Source: Flavobacteriaceae bacterium
GTDB lineage: Bacteria > Bacteroidota > Bacteroidia > Flavobacteriales > Flavobacteriaceae
Assembly (NCBI GenBank): GCA_947472705.1
Contig: CANJDA010000030.1
Span: forward strand, 1 to 17,136
Reading direction: 5' to 3'
DNA: 17,136 bases
The notes under the pieces: model-generated
Databases searched by the model: none
Told to the model about the DNA's origin: nothing
The model's input: the letters and a program-made list of their open reading frames with translations, nothing else
Part shown: piece after piece, positions 1-7,625 of the stretch
Numbering within the stretch: the stretch's first letter is position 1
How the letters are laid out: each line of letters begins with the position of its first letter
Translations under genes and position numbers: made by a program

Positions 1-1281
1 GGTATAGAATTCCACTGTAACTAGCGCAGGATTGATACTGCCCAACACTTGTGCAGTGGTAGTTGTTAAATCAAATGGTTCTTGACCCACCGCTCCTGTG
101 TAATCACATAAATGATAATCATCTGGAGTTGTAGCTTCTGGAGTTGGGTCGACAATTAATTGAAGTTGTACATAATTGGCACAACCTGTCAGGGTATAAT
201 ATACACTAACATAAATCGTTTGTGTCCACGGATTGATGTTATTGTATGGACTTGTTAATGATGGTACAGCTCTAATAATAGCATCGGTTTGAGTTTCATA
301 GAATCCTATGGTTACATTTGGATCTATCACTCCTCCTTGTATTTGAGCTTTCACCGAATCTAAATCAAAAACTCCAAACCCATCATTATTAGGATCACAA
401 TAATGTAATGGTAGTGGTGTTATCGCTAGTGGTCCTTGTGTTACTTGTAGCAATTGTGTTGTTGTTATAAAACAACCCGTATTGTCATCTTCTACTCGGA
501 TAATAATGGTTTCATTATGAGTTCCTGTATATGTTGTTGGCGTTGTTATAGGATTATTAGGCCCTTGTGCATCTGCCAATGTGTGATAATAAGAAACCGT
601 TAATCCAGACAAACCTCCTGTAACAGCATCATGATTCACTGTCAAATCAAAAACAGCTTGGTTCGAAGCACCATTACTACATTGGATAATCGTTGGTGGA
701 ATATAAACTGCAGGAAGTGGATTAACTACTAAATTTAAAGAACCTACCGAATTACATCCCGTATTATTGTCTGCAATAGTAAACCAAATAGTTTGTGAGC
801 CTGAAGTATATAAATTAGGCAATACAGCGGCTATATTTTGAGCAATAGCATCTGCCTGATTATTATAATAAGTTATGGTAACATTGGCTTGACTAGTAAT
901 ATCTATATCTTTACTATGTAATGTAAATTGTTCTACGCCATCTCCTGGATTATTATAATCACATAACTCATAATCACTAATCGATGGATTAGCTTGAGGG
1001 GTTGGATTGACTATCAATTGTAAAGTGGTAGTAGCATAACAAGTTGGAGATGCTGGATTGTATACTCGAACATATAATGTTTCTGTGCCTGGATTACTAT
1101 TACAATAAGGGCTTGTAAGCGGTGCTGTATTACCCAATTGAGCATCTACTAATGTTAAATAATAGGCAACAACATTAGGAGCAGAAGCAATCTCTATATC
1201 CTTAGTTGTCAAATCAAAAGTACATGATCGCCCATCATTATTGTCATCACATACTTCATACGGTGTAGGGATGTTAGCGAC
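1..1281 (-). repeat. Array of about 95-residue Cys-containing modules in the surface protein
   Basis: Residues 744-838, 839-933, 934-1027, 1028-1124 and 1125 to the edge are successive modules of 95, 95, 94, 97 and at least 46 residues. Shared landmarks are a first Cys in YxxCD or IIQC, often an Asp/Asn-rich turn (DDNNDG, DPNNDG), FDLT or similar, Y-Y/F-x-T-x-x-DA, a Tyr/Val strand, a second Cys (TGC, PTC) and a closing LxxNPxP linker. Two related modules lie upstream at 2134-2400 and 1819-2133. The paired Cys suggest one disulfide per module (inference). Confidence 0.75.
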
Positions 1282-3510
1282 AGGTGGTTGAACTATAGTT
1301 ATAATAGCTGAACCTGAAGCTATATTCGAGCAAGACGGAATTCCACTTGTTGAAATACTTACTAAAGTATAGGTGCTATTTGCTGTTAATACTGGTGTTG
1401 TAATTGATGCAGAACCTAATCCGTTTAGTGTTATAACTTGGTTTGAACCTGCATCAACAGTATAAGTAACACTGGCATTAGGCGTTCCATTAAATGTTAT
1501 GTTAGTTGTACTGCCAGAGCAAATTGATGTTGTTCCTGATATAGTAACAGTTGGTAACGATATAACTGTAACAGTTGCTGAACTAGATAAATTTTGAGAA
1601 CAATTAGTTATAGTATTTAAAACTCCTACCAAAGTATAAACAGAAGTAGTGGTTAAACTTGGCGTGGTCAAACATGCATTACCAGTTGCATCCAAAACAA
1701 TAGTTTGATTAGCTCCTGAGTCAACAGTGTAAGTAACAGTAGCATTAGGTGTTCCTGAAAAACATATTTGCGAATTATTCCCAGAACATATGGTTGTTGT
1801 ACCCGAAATACTTGCAGTTGGCAGTGGATTAACTATTAAATTAAAACTAGTAGTAGCATAATTTGAAGGAGCCCCATTTTGTTGTAACCTAACAAATATT
1901 GTTTGAGGGTTAGAAGTGTTTGAAAAACCTGTTGAAGATATTGGAATTGTCCCTGAATCAGCATTCGCTTGTGTTAAATAATAAGTCACCGTATATAATG
2001 CTGGATTATATGATCCTAAAACAATTGGAGTTTGTGGTGTAAAATTAAATAAAGAAACATTACTGTTTAATGTAGTTTCACACTGAATTAAATCTGGAGG
2101 TGTACCAGGAATAGGAATACTTAAGCATAAATTAGGGTCAATATGCAAAGCAAATTGTGTTGTAGTTATACAGCCAGTATTGTCGTCTTCAACGGCTACA
2201 TAAATTATTTCACCTTCAGTCCCTGTATAATTTGTAGGGTTATTAATAGGCGCAAATAACTGTTGAGCATCAATTAATGAATGGTAATAACTTACGGTAT
2301 TAGTCATTCCATTTAATATTAATGCTTCATTATTTGTTAAATTAAAGAGATTTGCACATTCAGCAAGGGTGGCTGGAGTGCCAATTGGCAAAGAAGGAAT
2401 ATGTTCTACAACTGTACAATCTGTTTGTGTACAACCACCAGGGTAGGTAAGAGTAACACAATAGGTACCCGCCTGATTCATATCATAGTTATAAGTATTT
2501 GCACCAGGTATAAGGTTGCCATCGAAAGTCCAACTATAAGTCACACCTGAAATAGGAACACTACCAGCTTGAACACTAACAACTGCAGAACCACATACTG
2601 CATTTGGTCCAGAAAAATCTCCCAAACCATCATAGGTTCCAGTTCCTCCAATTGTTGCAGAACCAATATTAAAACTTCCTCCACCTAAAAATACAGCAGA
2701 GTCATAACTATTATCATTTCTATCAGCAATTACCAACTTAATATGATACAGATTATTAGGAATTACAGGCGAACCTGCTGTCATTAAAACAGTTTCACCA
2801 TTAAAATTTGTTGCAGCAGTATTAGCATTTGTGCCCTGGTTATAGTTACCGAAATAGGCTACATTTTCAGAAGTACAACCAGTATTATTGGCATTATCTC
2901 TTATGGTTACTACAGAAATAGGTGTTGTAGTACTTGGTATTAAAGCTAAATTTGTTGGTGCAGTTCCAGCGGTTACATTTGTTAGAAAGAATGCAAACGA
3001 ATCTGAATAATCACATTGAAATGTTCCATATTCTTCAGAAGCAAATAAGAAATCAAAACTCATTTGATTGGTTAACGGAGTAAAATCAAATTCCAAAATG
3101 GTAGCATCATTATAATCAATTAAACCAGGATCAATCCCTAATCCTTGTATATAATTAAACAAATCAGCATCGCCTGGCCAAGCACTATTACTTTGTGTTG
3201 TTAAATTTGGACCTGGTGCATCAGCAACATCTCCAGTACTTAAAATAACTCCCGAAGTTAAAGGGAAATTGGGATTAGTATTGGTAAAAAATCCAATCCC
3301 GTTTGTAGCCCCAAAATCAGTCCCAGTACTCCATGAAATATTAGATATGGTACCAACACATGACGAACCACCACCTCCAGGAGGGGCTGCAAATAAAACA
3401 TCTTCTACTAACTGAGGAACCGTATAAGTTGTAGTGTTTACATTGATAAATTGAGCGAAGGAATTGTATCCTAATAAGAATAAAAATAAAGTAAGTAGTA
3501 TTCGCTTCAT
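1..3510 (-). CDS. Giant secreted choice-of-anchor L modular surface protein (5' part, runs off the left edge)
   Basis: An uninterrupted frame of 1170 codons runs from ATG at 3510-3508 to the window edge, so the C-terminus is not seen. Residues 1-19 form a signal peptide (two basic residues, a Leu/Phe-rich core, SFA|Q cleavage). Residues about 31-285 match the choice-of-anchor L domain: GIGFF, FPLTSGVILSTGD, WPGDADL, LEFDFTPL and FDFLFASEEYG with Asp/Cys nearby. Residues about 290-370 are PKD-like (YSWTFDG, AGTYCVTLTY). Next come two modules of about 95 residues (371-564), two tandem Ig-like repeats (565-743), and more modules to the edge. Most modules start near a 'CD' motif, contain FDLT and end near NPTP or NPLP. 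Family knowledge: such proteins are usually exported by the type IX system with a C-terminal type B sorting domain, which here would lie left of the window. Likely role, inferred: cell-surface adhesion. It is the last gene of its strand at this end and is transcribed away from the NifU gene. Confidence 0.9.
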   Translation of the reverse strand, partial: MKRILLTLFLFLLGYNSFAQFINVNTTTYTVPQLVEDVLFAAPPGGGGSSCVGTISNISWSTGTDFGATNGIGFFTNTNPNFPLTSGVILSTGDVADAPGPNLTTQSNSAWPGDADLFNYIQGLGIDPGLIDYNDATILEFDFTPLTNQMSFDFLFASEEYGTFQCDYSDSFAFFLTNVTAGTAPTNLALIPSTTTPISVVTIRDNANNTGCTSENVAYFGNYNQGTNANTAATNFNGETVLMTAGSPVIPNNLYHIKLVIADRNDNSYDSAVFLGGGSFNIGSATIGGTGTYDGLGDFSGPNAVCGSAVVSVQAGSVPISGVTYSWTFDGNLIPGANTYNYDMNQAGTYCVTLTYPGGCTQTDCTVVEHIPSLPIGTPATLAECANLFNLTNNEALILNGMTNTVSYYHSLIDAQQLFAPINNPTNYTGTEGEIIYVAVEDDNTGCITTTQFALHIDPNLCLSIPIPGTPPDLIQCETTLNSNVSLFNFTPQTPIVLGSYNPALYTVTYYLTQANADSGTIPISSTGFSNTSNPQTIFVRLQQNGAPSNYATTSFNLIVNPLPTASISGTTTICSGNNSQICFSGTPNATVTYTVDSGANQTIVLDATGNACLTTPSLTTTSVYTLVGVLNTITNCSQNLSSSATVTVISLPTVTISGTTSICSGSTTNITFNGTPNASVTYTVDAGSNQVITLNGLGSASITTPVLTANSTYTLVSISTSGIPSCSNIASGSAIITIVQPPVANIPTPYEVCDDNNDGRSCTFDLTTKDIEIASAPNVVAYYLTLVDAQLGNTAPLTSPYCNSNPGTETLYVRVYNPASPTCYATTTLQLIVNPTPQANPSISDYELCDYNNPGDGVEQFTLHSKDIDITSQANVTITYYNNQADAIAQNIAAVLPNLYTSGSQTIWFTIADNNTGCNSVGSLNLVVNPLPAVYIPPTIIQCSNGASNQAVFDLTVNHDAVTGGLSGLTVSYYHTLADAQGPNNPITTPTTYTGTHNETIIIRVEDDNTGCFITTTQLLQVTQGPLAITPLPLHYCDPNNDGFGVFDLDSVKAQIQGGVIDPNVTIGFYETQTDAIIRAVPSLTSPYNNINPWTQTIYVSVYYTLTGCANYVQLQLIVDPTPEATTPDDYHLCDYTGAVGQEPFDLTTTTAQVLGSINPALVTVEFYT
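1282..1818 (-). repeat. Two tandem Ig-like repeats (89 and 90 residues) in the surface protein
   Basis: Residues 565-653 and 654-743 of the surface protein are head-to-tail copies. Both begin with xxISGTTxICSG. Both carry GTPNAxVTYTVDxGxNQ, a TTPxLTxxSxYTL stretch, and a second conserved Cys (NCSQ or SCSN) before a final Val/Ile-rich strand. The protein similarity is high, but the DNA has diverged at many third positions, so the duplication is not recent. Confidence 0.8.
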
Positions 3511-3577
3511 ACTGTATGGCTTTTCCGAAGAATTATAAAAATAACACTCCGAATGGTTAATTTGCTATTTAAAAGTC

Positions 3578-3585
3578 CAAATATA
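3578..3585 (-). promoter_or_regulatory. Putative -7 box for the surface-protein gene
   Basis: On the minus strand this reads TATATTTG, a full match to the Bacteroidota TAnnTTTG box, about 68 bases upstream of the ATG. No good TTG -33 element is present at the usual 17-23 base spacing, so the call rests on the -7 box and its position only. Confidence 0.45.
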
Positions 3586-3609
3586 AGTATTCATAGAAAA
3601 TAAGTTCGT

Positions 3610-3617
3610 TAAATTTG
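3610..3617 (+). promoter_or_regulatory. Putative -7 box for the NifU-family gene
   Basis: TAAATTTG fully matches TAnnTTTG and lies 20 bases upstream of the ATG at 3638, implying a very short leader of about 14 bases. No convincing -33 TTG is visible at normal spacing. It faces away from the minus-strand box 24 bases to its left. Confidence 0.45.
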
Positions 3618-3637
3618 CAAAAAAATATACTATAACT

Positions 3638-4534
3638 ATGAAGATCACTATAAAAAACACTCAAAATCCAACGATTTTGAAATTCGAATTTCCCGATTTT
3701 ATAACTCAAAATGAAAATTTTCAATATAATAACATCGATGAAGCCAAAAACTCCCCTTTGGCACAGCAACTTTTTTACCTACCATTTGTGAAAACCGTCT
3801 ACATTTCAGGAAACTTTATCGCTATTGAACGTTTCAGCATAGTGGAATGGTCTGACGTGCAAGAAGCTGTTGCAGAACAAATTGAAAATTACGTAAATAA
3901 CGGTGGTGTAATTGTTCTACCAAATGAAAATCCAAGCAAGAAACAACCCATAACGGTTTATGGCGAAACCACACCTAATCCTGCTTCTCTAAAATTTGTT
4001 ATCAACAAAGCTTTGACTAAAACTGCTGTTGAATTTAAAAATCTTGACGAAGCAAAAGCCTCACCTTTGGCACAAGAATTATTTAAATTTCATTTTGTCA
4101 AAGAAATTTTCATTGCCGAAAATTACATCTCGGTAACCAAATACGACAGTATCACTTGGGACGAAATCACTATAGAATTGCGAACTTTCATCAAACAATT
4201 TATAGAAAATGGCGGAACGGTTCTAGACGAAACCATGATTGCTAATGACGAAAAACAAGAAAAACAACAAATCAAAAACTTCGACCATCTCGATACCACT
4301 TCCCAACAAATCATCAATATACTTGAAGAATATGTTAAACCAGCTGTAGCTGCCGATGGGGGTAATATCCTTTTTGATTCCTATAATGAAACGGATAAAC
4401 GTGTAAAAGTAGTACTGCAAGGGGCTTGTAATGGCTGCCCTTCCTCTACATTCACCCTAAAAAGCGGTATCGAAAACATGTTAAAAGACATGCTCAACGA
4501 TAAAGATATAGTAGTGGAAGCAATCAACGGATAA
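3638..4534 (+). CDS. NifU-family Fe-S scaffold/carrier with two Nfu N domains
   Basis: The protein has 298 residues in three parts. Two homologous Nfu N-type domains sit at about residues 1-90 and 104-195. Each has TxNPxxLKF, a 'DEAKxSPLAQxLF' helix, FVKxxxIxxNxI and a W-D/S-x-[VI] segment before a Gly-Gly turn. A NifU C-terminal domain follows at about 218-295, with DGGNI and GACNGCPSSTFTLKSGIE. Cys264 and Cys267 form the CxxC that binds a [4Fe-4S] cluster in the family. The role known for Nfu proteins is holding and passing Fe-S clusters to client enzymes in the cytoplasm. Most bacterial Nfu proteins have at most one N domain, so the doubling is notable. The start is well placed: the Nfu N motif begins at residue 2. 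The gene is monocistronic by the evidence here, with its own -7 box and a strong terminator behind it. No other isc/suf genes are adjacent. Confidence 0.93.
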   Translation: MKITIKNTQNPTILKFEFPDFITQNENFQYNNIDEAKNSPLAQQLFYLPFVKTVYISGNFIAIERFSIVEWSDVQEAVAEQIENYVNNGGVIVLPNENPSKKQPITVYGETTPNPASLKFVINKALTKTAVEFKNLDEAKASPLAQELFKFHFVKEIFIAENYISVTKYDSITWDEITIELRTFIKQFIENGGTVLDETMIANDEKQEKQQIKNFDHLDTTSQQIINILEEYVKPAVAADGGNILFDSYNETDKRVKVVLQGACNGCPSSTFTLKSGIENMLKDMLNDKDIVVEAING

Positions 4535-4540
4535 TTCACC

Positions 4541-4566
4541 AAGCGTTTCTTTTGAGACGCTTTTTT
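4541..4566 (+). terminator. Rho-independent terminator after the NifU-family gene
   Basis: AAGCGTTTC (4541-4549) and GAGACGCTT (4554-4562) form a 9-bp stem with one G-T pair and a TTTT loop. The descending arm runs into T's to 4566. It starts six bases after the stop codon. Confidence 0.85.
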
Positions 4567-4577
4567 AATTTACTTTT

Positions 4578-4640
4578 AGAAGCTATTTCCCGCTTTCCAT
4601 TCCAATCTCTTCGAGGATTTCCATTGCAATCGGGGCTAGA
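4578..4640 (+). ncRNA. Conserved structured element resembling the Flavo-1 RNA motif
   Basis: The element can be folded as follows. AGC (4581-4583) pairs with GCT (4635-4637). After a five-base TATTT bulge on the left side only, CCCG (4589-4592) pairs with CGGG (4631-4634). An inner hairpin AATCTC-TTC-GAGGATT (4604-4619) has one bulged G. From memory, the pattern AGCTATTTCCCGCT ... ATCGGGGCTA recurs between genes in many Flavobacterium genomes and resembles the Flavobacteria-specific Flavo-1 motif in Rfam. I cannot verify that match here, and the orientation is inferred. It fills the gap between the NifU terminator and the DUF255 start codon at 4653, so it could be the 5' leader of that gene or a stand-alone repeat. 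No clear -7 box precedes it: TACTTTTA at 4571-4578 misses the final G. Confidence 0.6.
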
Positions 4641-4652
4641 AAAAAACCTGCT

Positions 4653-6668
4653 ATGAACGAACTACATCTTGAAACGAGTCCATATTTATTACAACACGCC
4701 AACAATCCAGTATACTGGAAAGCCTGGAATCCTAATTCTTTGGCTCTAGCCAAAAAAGAAAACAAACTGATAATTGTAAGCATAGGTTATTCTGCCTGTC
4801 ATTGGTGCCACGTTATGGAGCATGAAAGTTTTGAAAACGAAGAAGTGGCCCAAGTCATGAATACTCATTTTATCAACATCAAAATCGACCGAGAAGAACG
4901 CCCCGATATAGATGCGGTTTATATGAAAGCCGTTCAAGTCATGACAGGGCAAGGTGGTTGGCCAATGAATGTGGTAGCATTACCCGACGGAAGACCAATA
5001 TGGGGTGGAACCTATTTCAGAAAAAACGATTGGATAAATTCTCTAGAAAAACTTCAAGAAATATACACTCAAAATCCAGAAACCATTTTTGAATATGCCC
5101 AAAAATTGCATGATGGGTTACAGTCGTTAAGTGTTATACAAACAAACAATTCGACCCATTTTGATTTTTCAGTTATAGATAAATTAATTGAAAAATGGCA
5201 AAAAAGCTTCGATTGGGAATTTGGTGGCATGGCTCGAGCACCTAAATTTATGATGCCCACCAATTATGAGTTTTTATTGCGTTACGGCTATCAAACCAAG
5301 AACAAAACCATTTTAGATTTCGTTAATCTAACACTAACCAAAATGACTTACGGTGGTTTATTTGATATCGTTGATGGTGGATTCTCGCGCTACTCTGTTG
5401 ACCTAAAATGGCACGTGCCGCACTTCGAAAAAATGGGGTATGACAATGGGCAATTGGTTTCGCTATATGCTAATGCGTATAAATTGACCCAAAATCCGCT
5501 TTACAAAGAGGTGATAGAAAAGACCTTGACTTTCGTCGAAAAAGAATGGTTGACTACTGAAGGCAGTTATTATTCCGCCCTTGATGCCGATAGCTTAAAT
5601 GCCCAAAACCAGTTGGAAGAAGGCGCTTTTTATGTTTGGACCAAAGAGGGATTGCAAGAAATCCTTGGAGAAGATTTCGATTTGTTTTCCGTAGTTTTTA
5701 ATGTTAATCCTTTTGGGCATTGGGAACACAACCATTATGTTTTAATTCAAAGCCAATCGTTAGAAGATATTGCCCAACAGGAAAGTATTTCCGTAAAACT
5801 TTTGGAACAAAAGAAAAAAACGTGGGAAGAAAAGCTCTATTTCGAAAGAGAAAAAAGAAGCAAACCAAGATTGGATGACAAGTGTTTAACTTCTTGGAAT
5901 GCCATACTGCTAAAAGGATTTGTAGATGCCTATAAGGCTTTAGGTGAAAAGAAATATTTAGAAATTGCTTTGCAAAATGCCGATTTTATAATCAAAAAAT
6001 TGTGGAGTTCTGATGGTCATTTGTTCCGAACGTATAAAAAGGGGAAGGCAACCATAAATGGCTATTTAGAAGATTATGCTCATGTTATTCAGGGATTTAT
6101 TGCTATCTATGAAGCTACTTTTGACGAAAGTTATTTGCAACAGGCCAAGCAACTGACTGATTATTGTTTTGATTTTTTTTATGATGAAAAGGCTCAGTTC
6201 TTCTCGTTTACTTCTAAAAAAGATGAAAACCTGATTACTGCTCATTTTGAAGTGGAAGACAATGTGATTCCGGCAGCCAACTCAGTTATGGCCAATAATT
6301 TATTTAAGTTGAGTATCTATTTTAACAACTCTTATTACGAAACAATAGCAAGGCAAATGACACAAAATATAGTTCCTACGATTGATTATCCGTCTGCATT
6401 TTCAAATTGGCTAAATGTGATGTTTCATTTTTCGGAACAAAATAAAGAACTGGCTATTTGTGGGGAAAAGGCTTTGGATTATTTACAAAAAATCAATGAA
6501 AATTATATGCCAAATATTATTATTTCTGGAAATTCATCTGTCTCAAATCTTCCATTTTTAGAAAACAGATTTTCAGAAAGCGAGACTTTATTTTATTTGT
6601 GCCAAAATAAAACCTGCAACATTCCTTCCACTGAATTTGAAGAAATTATAAATAAAATTTCAGTGTAA
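4653..6668 (+). CDS. DUF255 / YyaL-type thioredoxin-like protein with six-hairpin domain
   Basis: The 671-residue protein has the usual length of the bacterial YyaL / mammalian SPATA20 family. Residues 1-165 form the DUF255 thioredoxin-fold domain: NPVYWKAW, SACHWCHVME with the Cys49-His-Trp-Cys52 centre, IDREERPDID, GGWPMNV and GGTYFRK. About 170-660 resembles an all-helical (alpha/alpha)6 barrel of glycosidase-like fold, with FGGMARAPKFM (189-200), HFEKMGYDN, SALDADS and LTSWNA. There is no signal peptide, so the protein is probably cytoplasmic. The family's biochemical role is not established; thiol redox or N-acyl-glucosamine epimerase-like activity has been suggested from the fold only. 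The ATG at 4653 gives the conserved N-terminus almost at once. The gene stands after a terminator, and the MscS gene 123 bases downstream has its own promoter, so it is probably transcribed alone. Confidence 0.93.
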   Translation: MNELHLETSPYLLQHANNPVYWKAWNPNSLALAKKENKLIIVSIGYSACHWCHVMEHESFENEEVAQVMNTHFINIKIDREERPDIDAVYMKAVQVMTGQGGWPMNVVALPDGRPIWGGTYFRKNDWINSLEKLQEIYTQNPETIFEYAQKLHDGLQSLSVIQTNNSTHFDFSVIDKLIEKWQKSFDWEFGGMARAPKFMMPTNYEFLLRYGYQTKNKTILDFVNLTLTKMTYGGLFDIVDGGFSRYSVDLKWHVPHFEKMGYDNGQLVSLYANAYKLTQNPLYKEVIEKTLTFVEKEWLTTEGSYYSALDADSLNAQNQLEEGAFYVWTKEGLQEILGEDFDLFSVVFNVNPFGHWEHNHYVLIQSQSLEDIAQQESISVKLLEQKKKTWEEKLYFEREKRSKPRLDDKCLTSWNAILLKGFVDAYKALGEKKYLEIALQNADFIIKKLWSSDGHLFRTYKKGKATINGYLEDYAHVIQGFIAIYEATFDESYLQQAKQLTDYCFDFFYDEKAQFFSFTSKKDENLITAHFEVEDNVIPAANSVMANNLFKLSIYFNNSYYETIARQMTQNIVPTIDYPSAFSNWLNVMFHFSEQNKELAICGEKALDYLQKINENYMPNIIISGNSSVSNLPFLENRFSESETLFYLCQNKTCNIPSTEFEEIINKISV

Positions 6669-6687
6669 TAAAATGACCTTTGTAATG

Positions 6688-6741
6688 CTTTTAAAAATAT
6701 CACAATTCAAATAAAAGAAGATATTGATTAATTTTTAAAAG
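6688..6741. repeat. 11-bp perfect inverted repeat overlapping the mscS promoter
   Basis: CTTTTAAAAAT (6688-6698) and ATTTTTAAAAG (6731-6741) are exact reverse complements, separated by 32 bases. The right arm lies between the -33 and -7 elements proposed for mscS. It may be a weak AT-rich hairpin ending the DUF255 transcript or a pair of operator half-sites. In such AT-rich DNA chance is also possible. Confidence 0.4.
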
Positions 6742-6752
6742 TATTATTTTTG
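6724..6752 (+). promoter_or_regulatory. Promoter for the mscS gene
   Basis: TTG (6724-6726), an 18-base spacer and TATTTTTG (6745-6752) fit the flavobacterial TTG-N17-23-TAnnTTTG pattern at both ends. It is the best promoter in the window. Transcription would start near 6759, about 33 bases before the ATG at 6792. The leader then contains AATCCC-AATTA-GGGATT (6762-6778), a 6-bp hairpin. Confidence 0.65.
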
Positions 6753-6791
6753 CTCAATCATAATCCCAATTAGGGATTGTTTTATCACTTT

Positions 6792-7625
6792 ATGGAAAAG
6801 AAAGAACTACTTTATATTCATTCTTTTGGAGAATATGTTGACCAATTTATCAAGGTTTTGATTGATTATTCTCCAAAACTAATTTCGGCTTTTGTTATTT
6901 TATTCGTTGGTTTATACTCTATTCGATTCATCAATCGAATGGCCAAAAAAATAATGATTAAAAGAGAGCTAGACCCTACTTTGTCTAAGTTCTTAGCCGA
7001 TATTTTGCTTTGGGCTTTACGAGTACTTTTGTTTGTGACCTTCATCTCAAAATTAGGAATAGAAACCTCGTCTTTTGTAGCTATTCTTGGTGCTGCTGGT
7101 TTGGCTATTGGGTTGTCTTTGCAAGGATCATTATCCAATTTTGCGGGAGGTATGCTCATTATTTTGTTCAAACTCTTCCGTGTTGGCGATACTATTGAAG
7201 CTCAAGGTGTAACTGGAGTTGTAAGCGAAATTCAAATTTTTGTAACCAAATTAATTACCGGAAACAACCAAACCATTTTTGTTCCCAACGGCAATCTTTC
7301 AAACGGAACGATTATTAATTACTCGGTTGCCGGAATCAGAAGAGCCGATTTGTTGTTTTCTCTTTCGTATGAAACCAATATCAAAACCGCTAAAGAAATT
7401 GTGATGCAAGTAATGGAAGCTCATCCCAAGGTTTTGAAAACTCCAGCACCAACAGTTGCTGTTAGAGACTTAAGCGAATCAGCCATTCATTTATCTATAA
7501 AACCATGGGCTAAGAATGCCGATTTTGGTTATATGTGTTCCGATATTTTAGAAAACTGCAAAGAAGCTTTTGACGCTGCGGGTATTGTGATTCAACCTTT
7601 TGTCAGAGAGGCTTCGAAGGAGTAG
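6792..7625 (+). CDS. mscS: MscS-family small mechanosensitive channel
   Basis: The 277-residue inner-membrane channel opens under membrane tension to release solutes on hypo-osmotic shock. Membrane helices are predicted at about 28-50 and 66-90, with the pore helix at about 95-130. The pore helix carries the family's small-residue packing pattern AILGAAGLAIGLSLQGSLSNF and continues into GGMLIILFKLFRVGDTI. A cytoplasmic beta domain follows (FVPNGNLSNGTIINYS, RRADLLFSLSYE), then an alpha/beta vestibule domain ending near residue 270. The length matches E. coli MscS (286). A TTG five codons upstream (6777) is in frame, but it lies in the leader hairpin. The ATG at 6792 gives the usual short N-terminus, so I start there. 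The gene has its own promoter. Its stop codon directly abuts that of the converging tsaB. Confidence 0.95.
   Translation: MEKKELLYIHSFGEYVDQFIKVLIDYSPKLISAFVILFVGLYSIRFINRMAKKIMIKRELDPTLSKFLADILLWALRVLLFVTFISKLGIETSSFVAILGAAGLAIGLSLQGSLSNFAGGMLIILFKLFRVGDTIEAQGVTGVVSEIQIFVTKLITGNNQTIFVPNGNLSNGTIINYSVAGIRRADLLFSLSYETNIKTAKEIVMQVMEAHPKVLKTPAPTVAVRDLSESAIHLSIKPWAKNADFGYMCSDILENCKEAFDAAGIVIQPFVREASKE

Noticed and set aside
1282..1818. Possible CRISPR-like periodicity
   Set aside because: The repeats are in-frame protein repeats of 89-90 codons with diverged DNA, not short identical repeats with spacers.
3569..3769. 66-codon minus-strand frame over the divergent promoter and NifU start
   Set aside because: It overlaps the promoter region and conserved NifU codons; composition reflects the opposite strand.
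6777..6791. TTG start five codons before mscS
   Set aside because: It lies inside the leader hairpin, and the ATG at 6792 gives a normal MscS N-terminus.
6866..7171. 101-codon open frame on the minus strand
   Set aside because: It is antisense to the conserved MscS pore region, with no recognisable motif or start signal.
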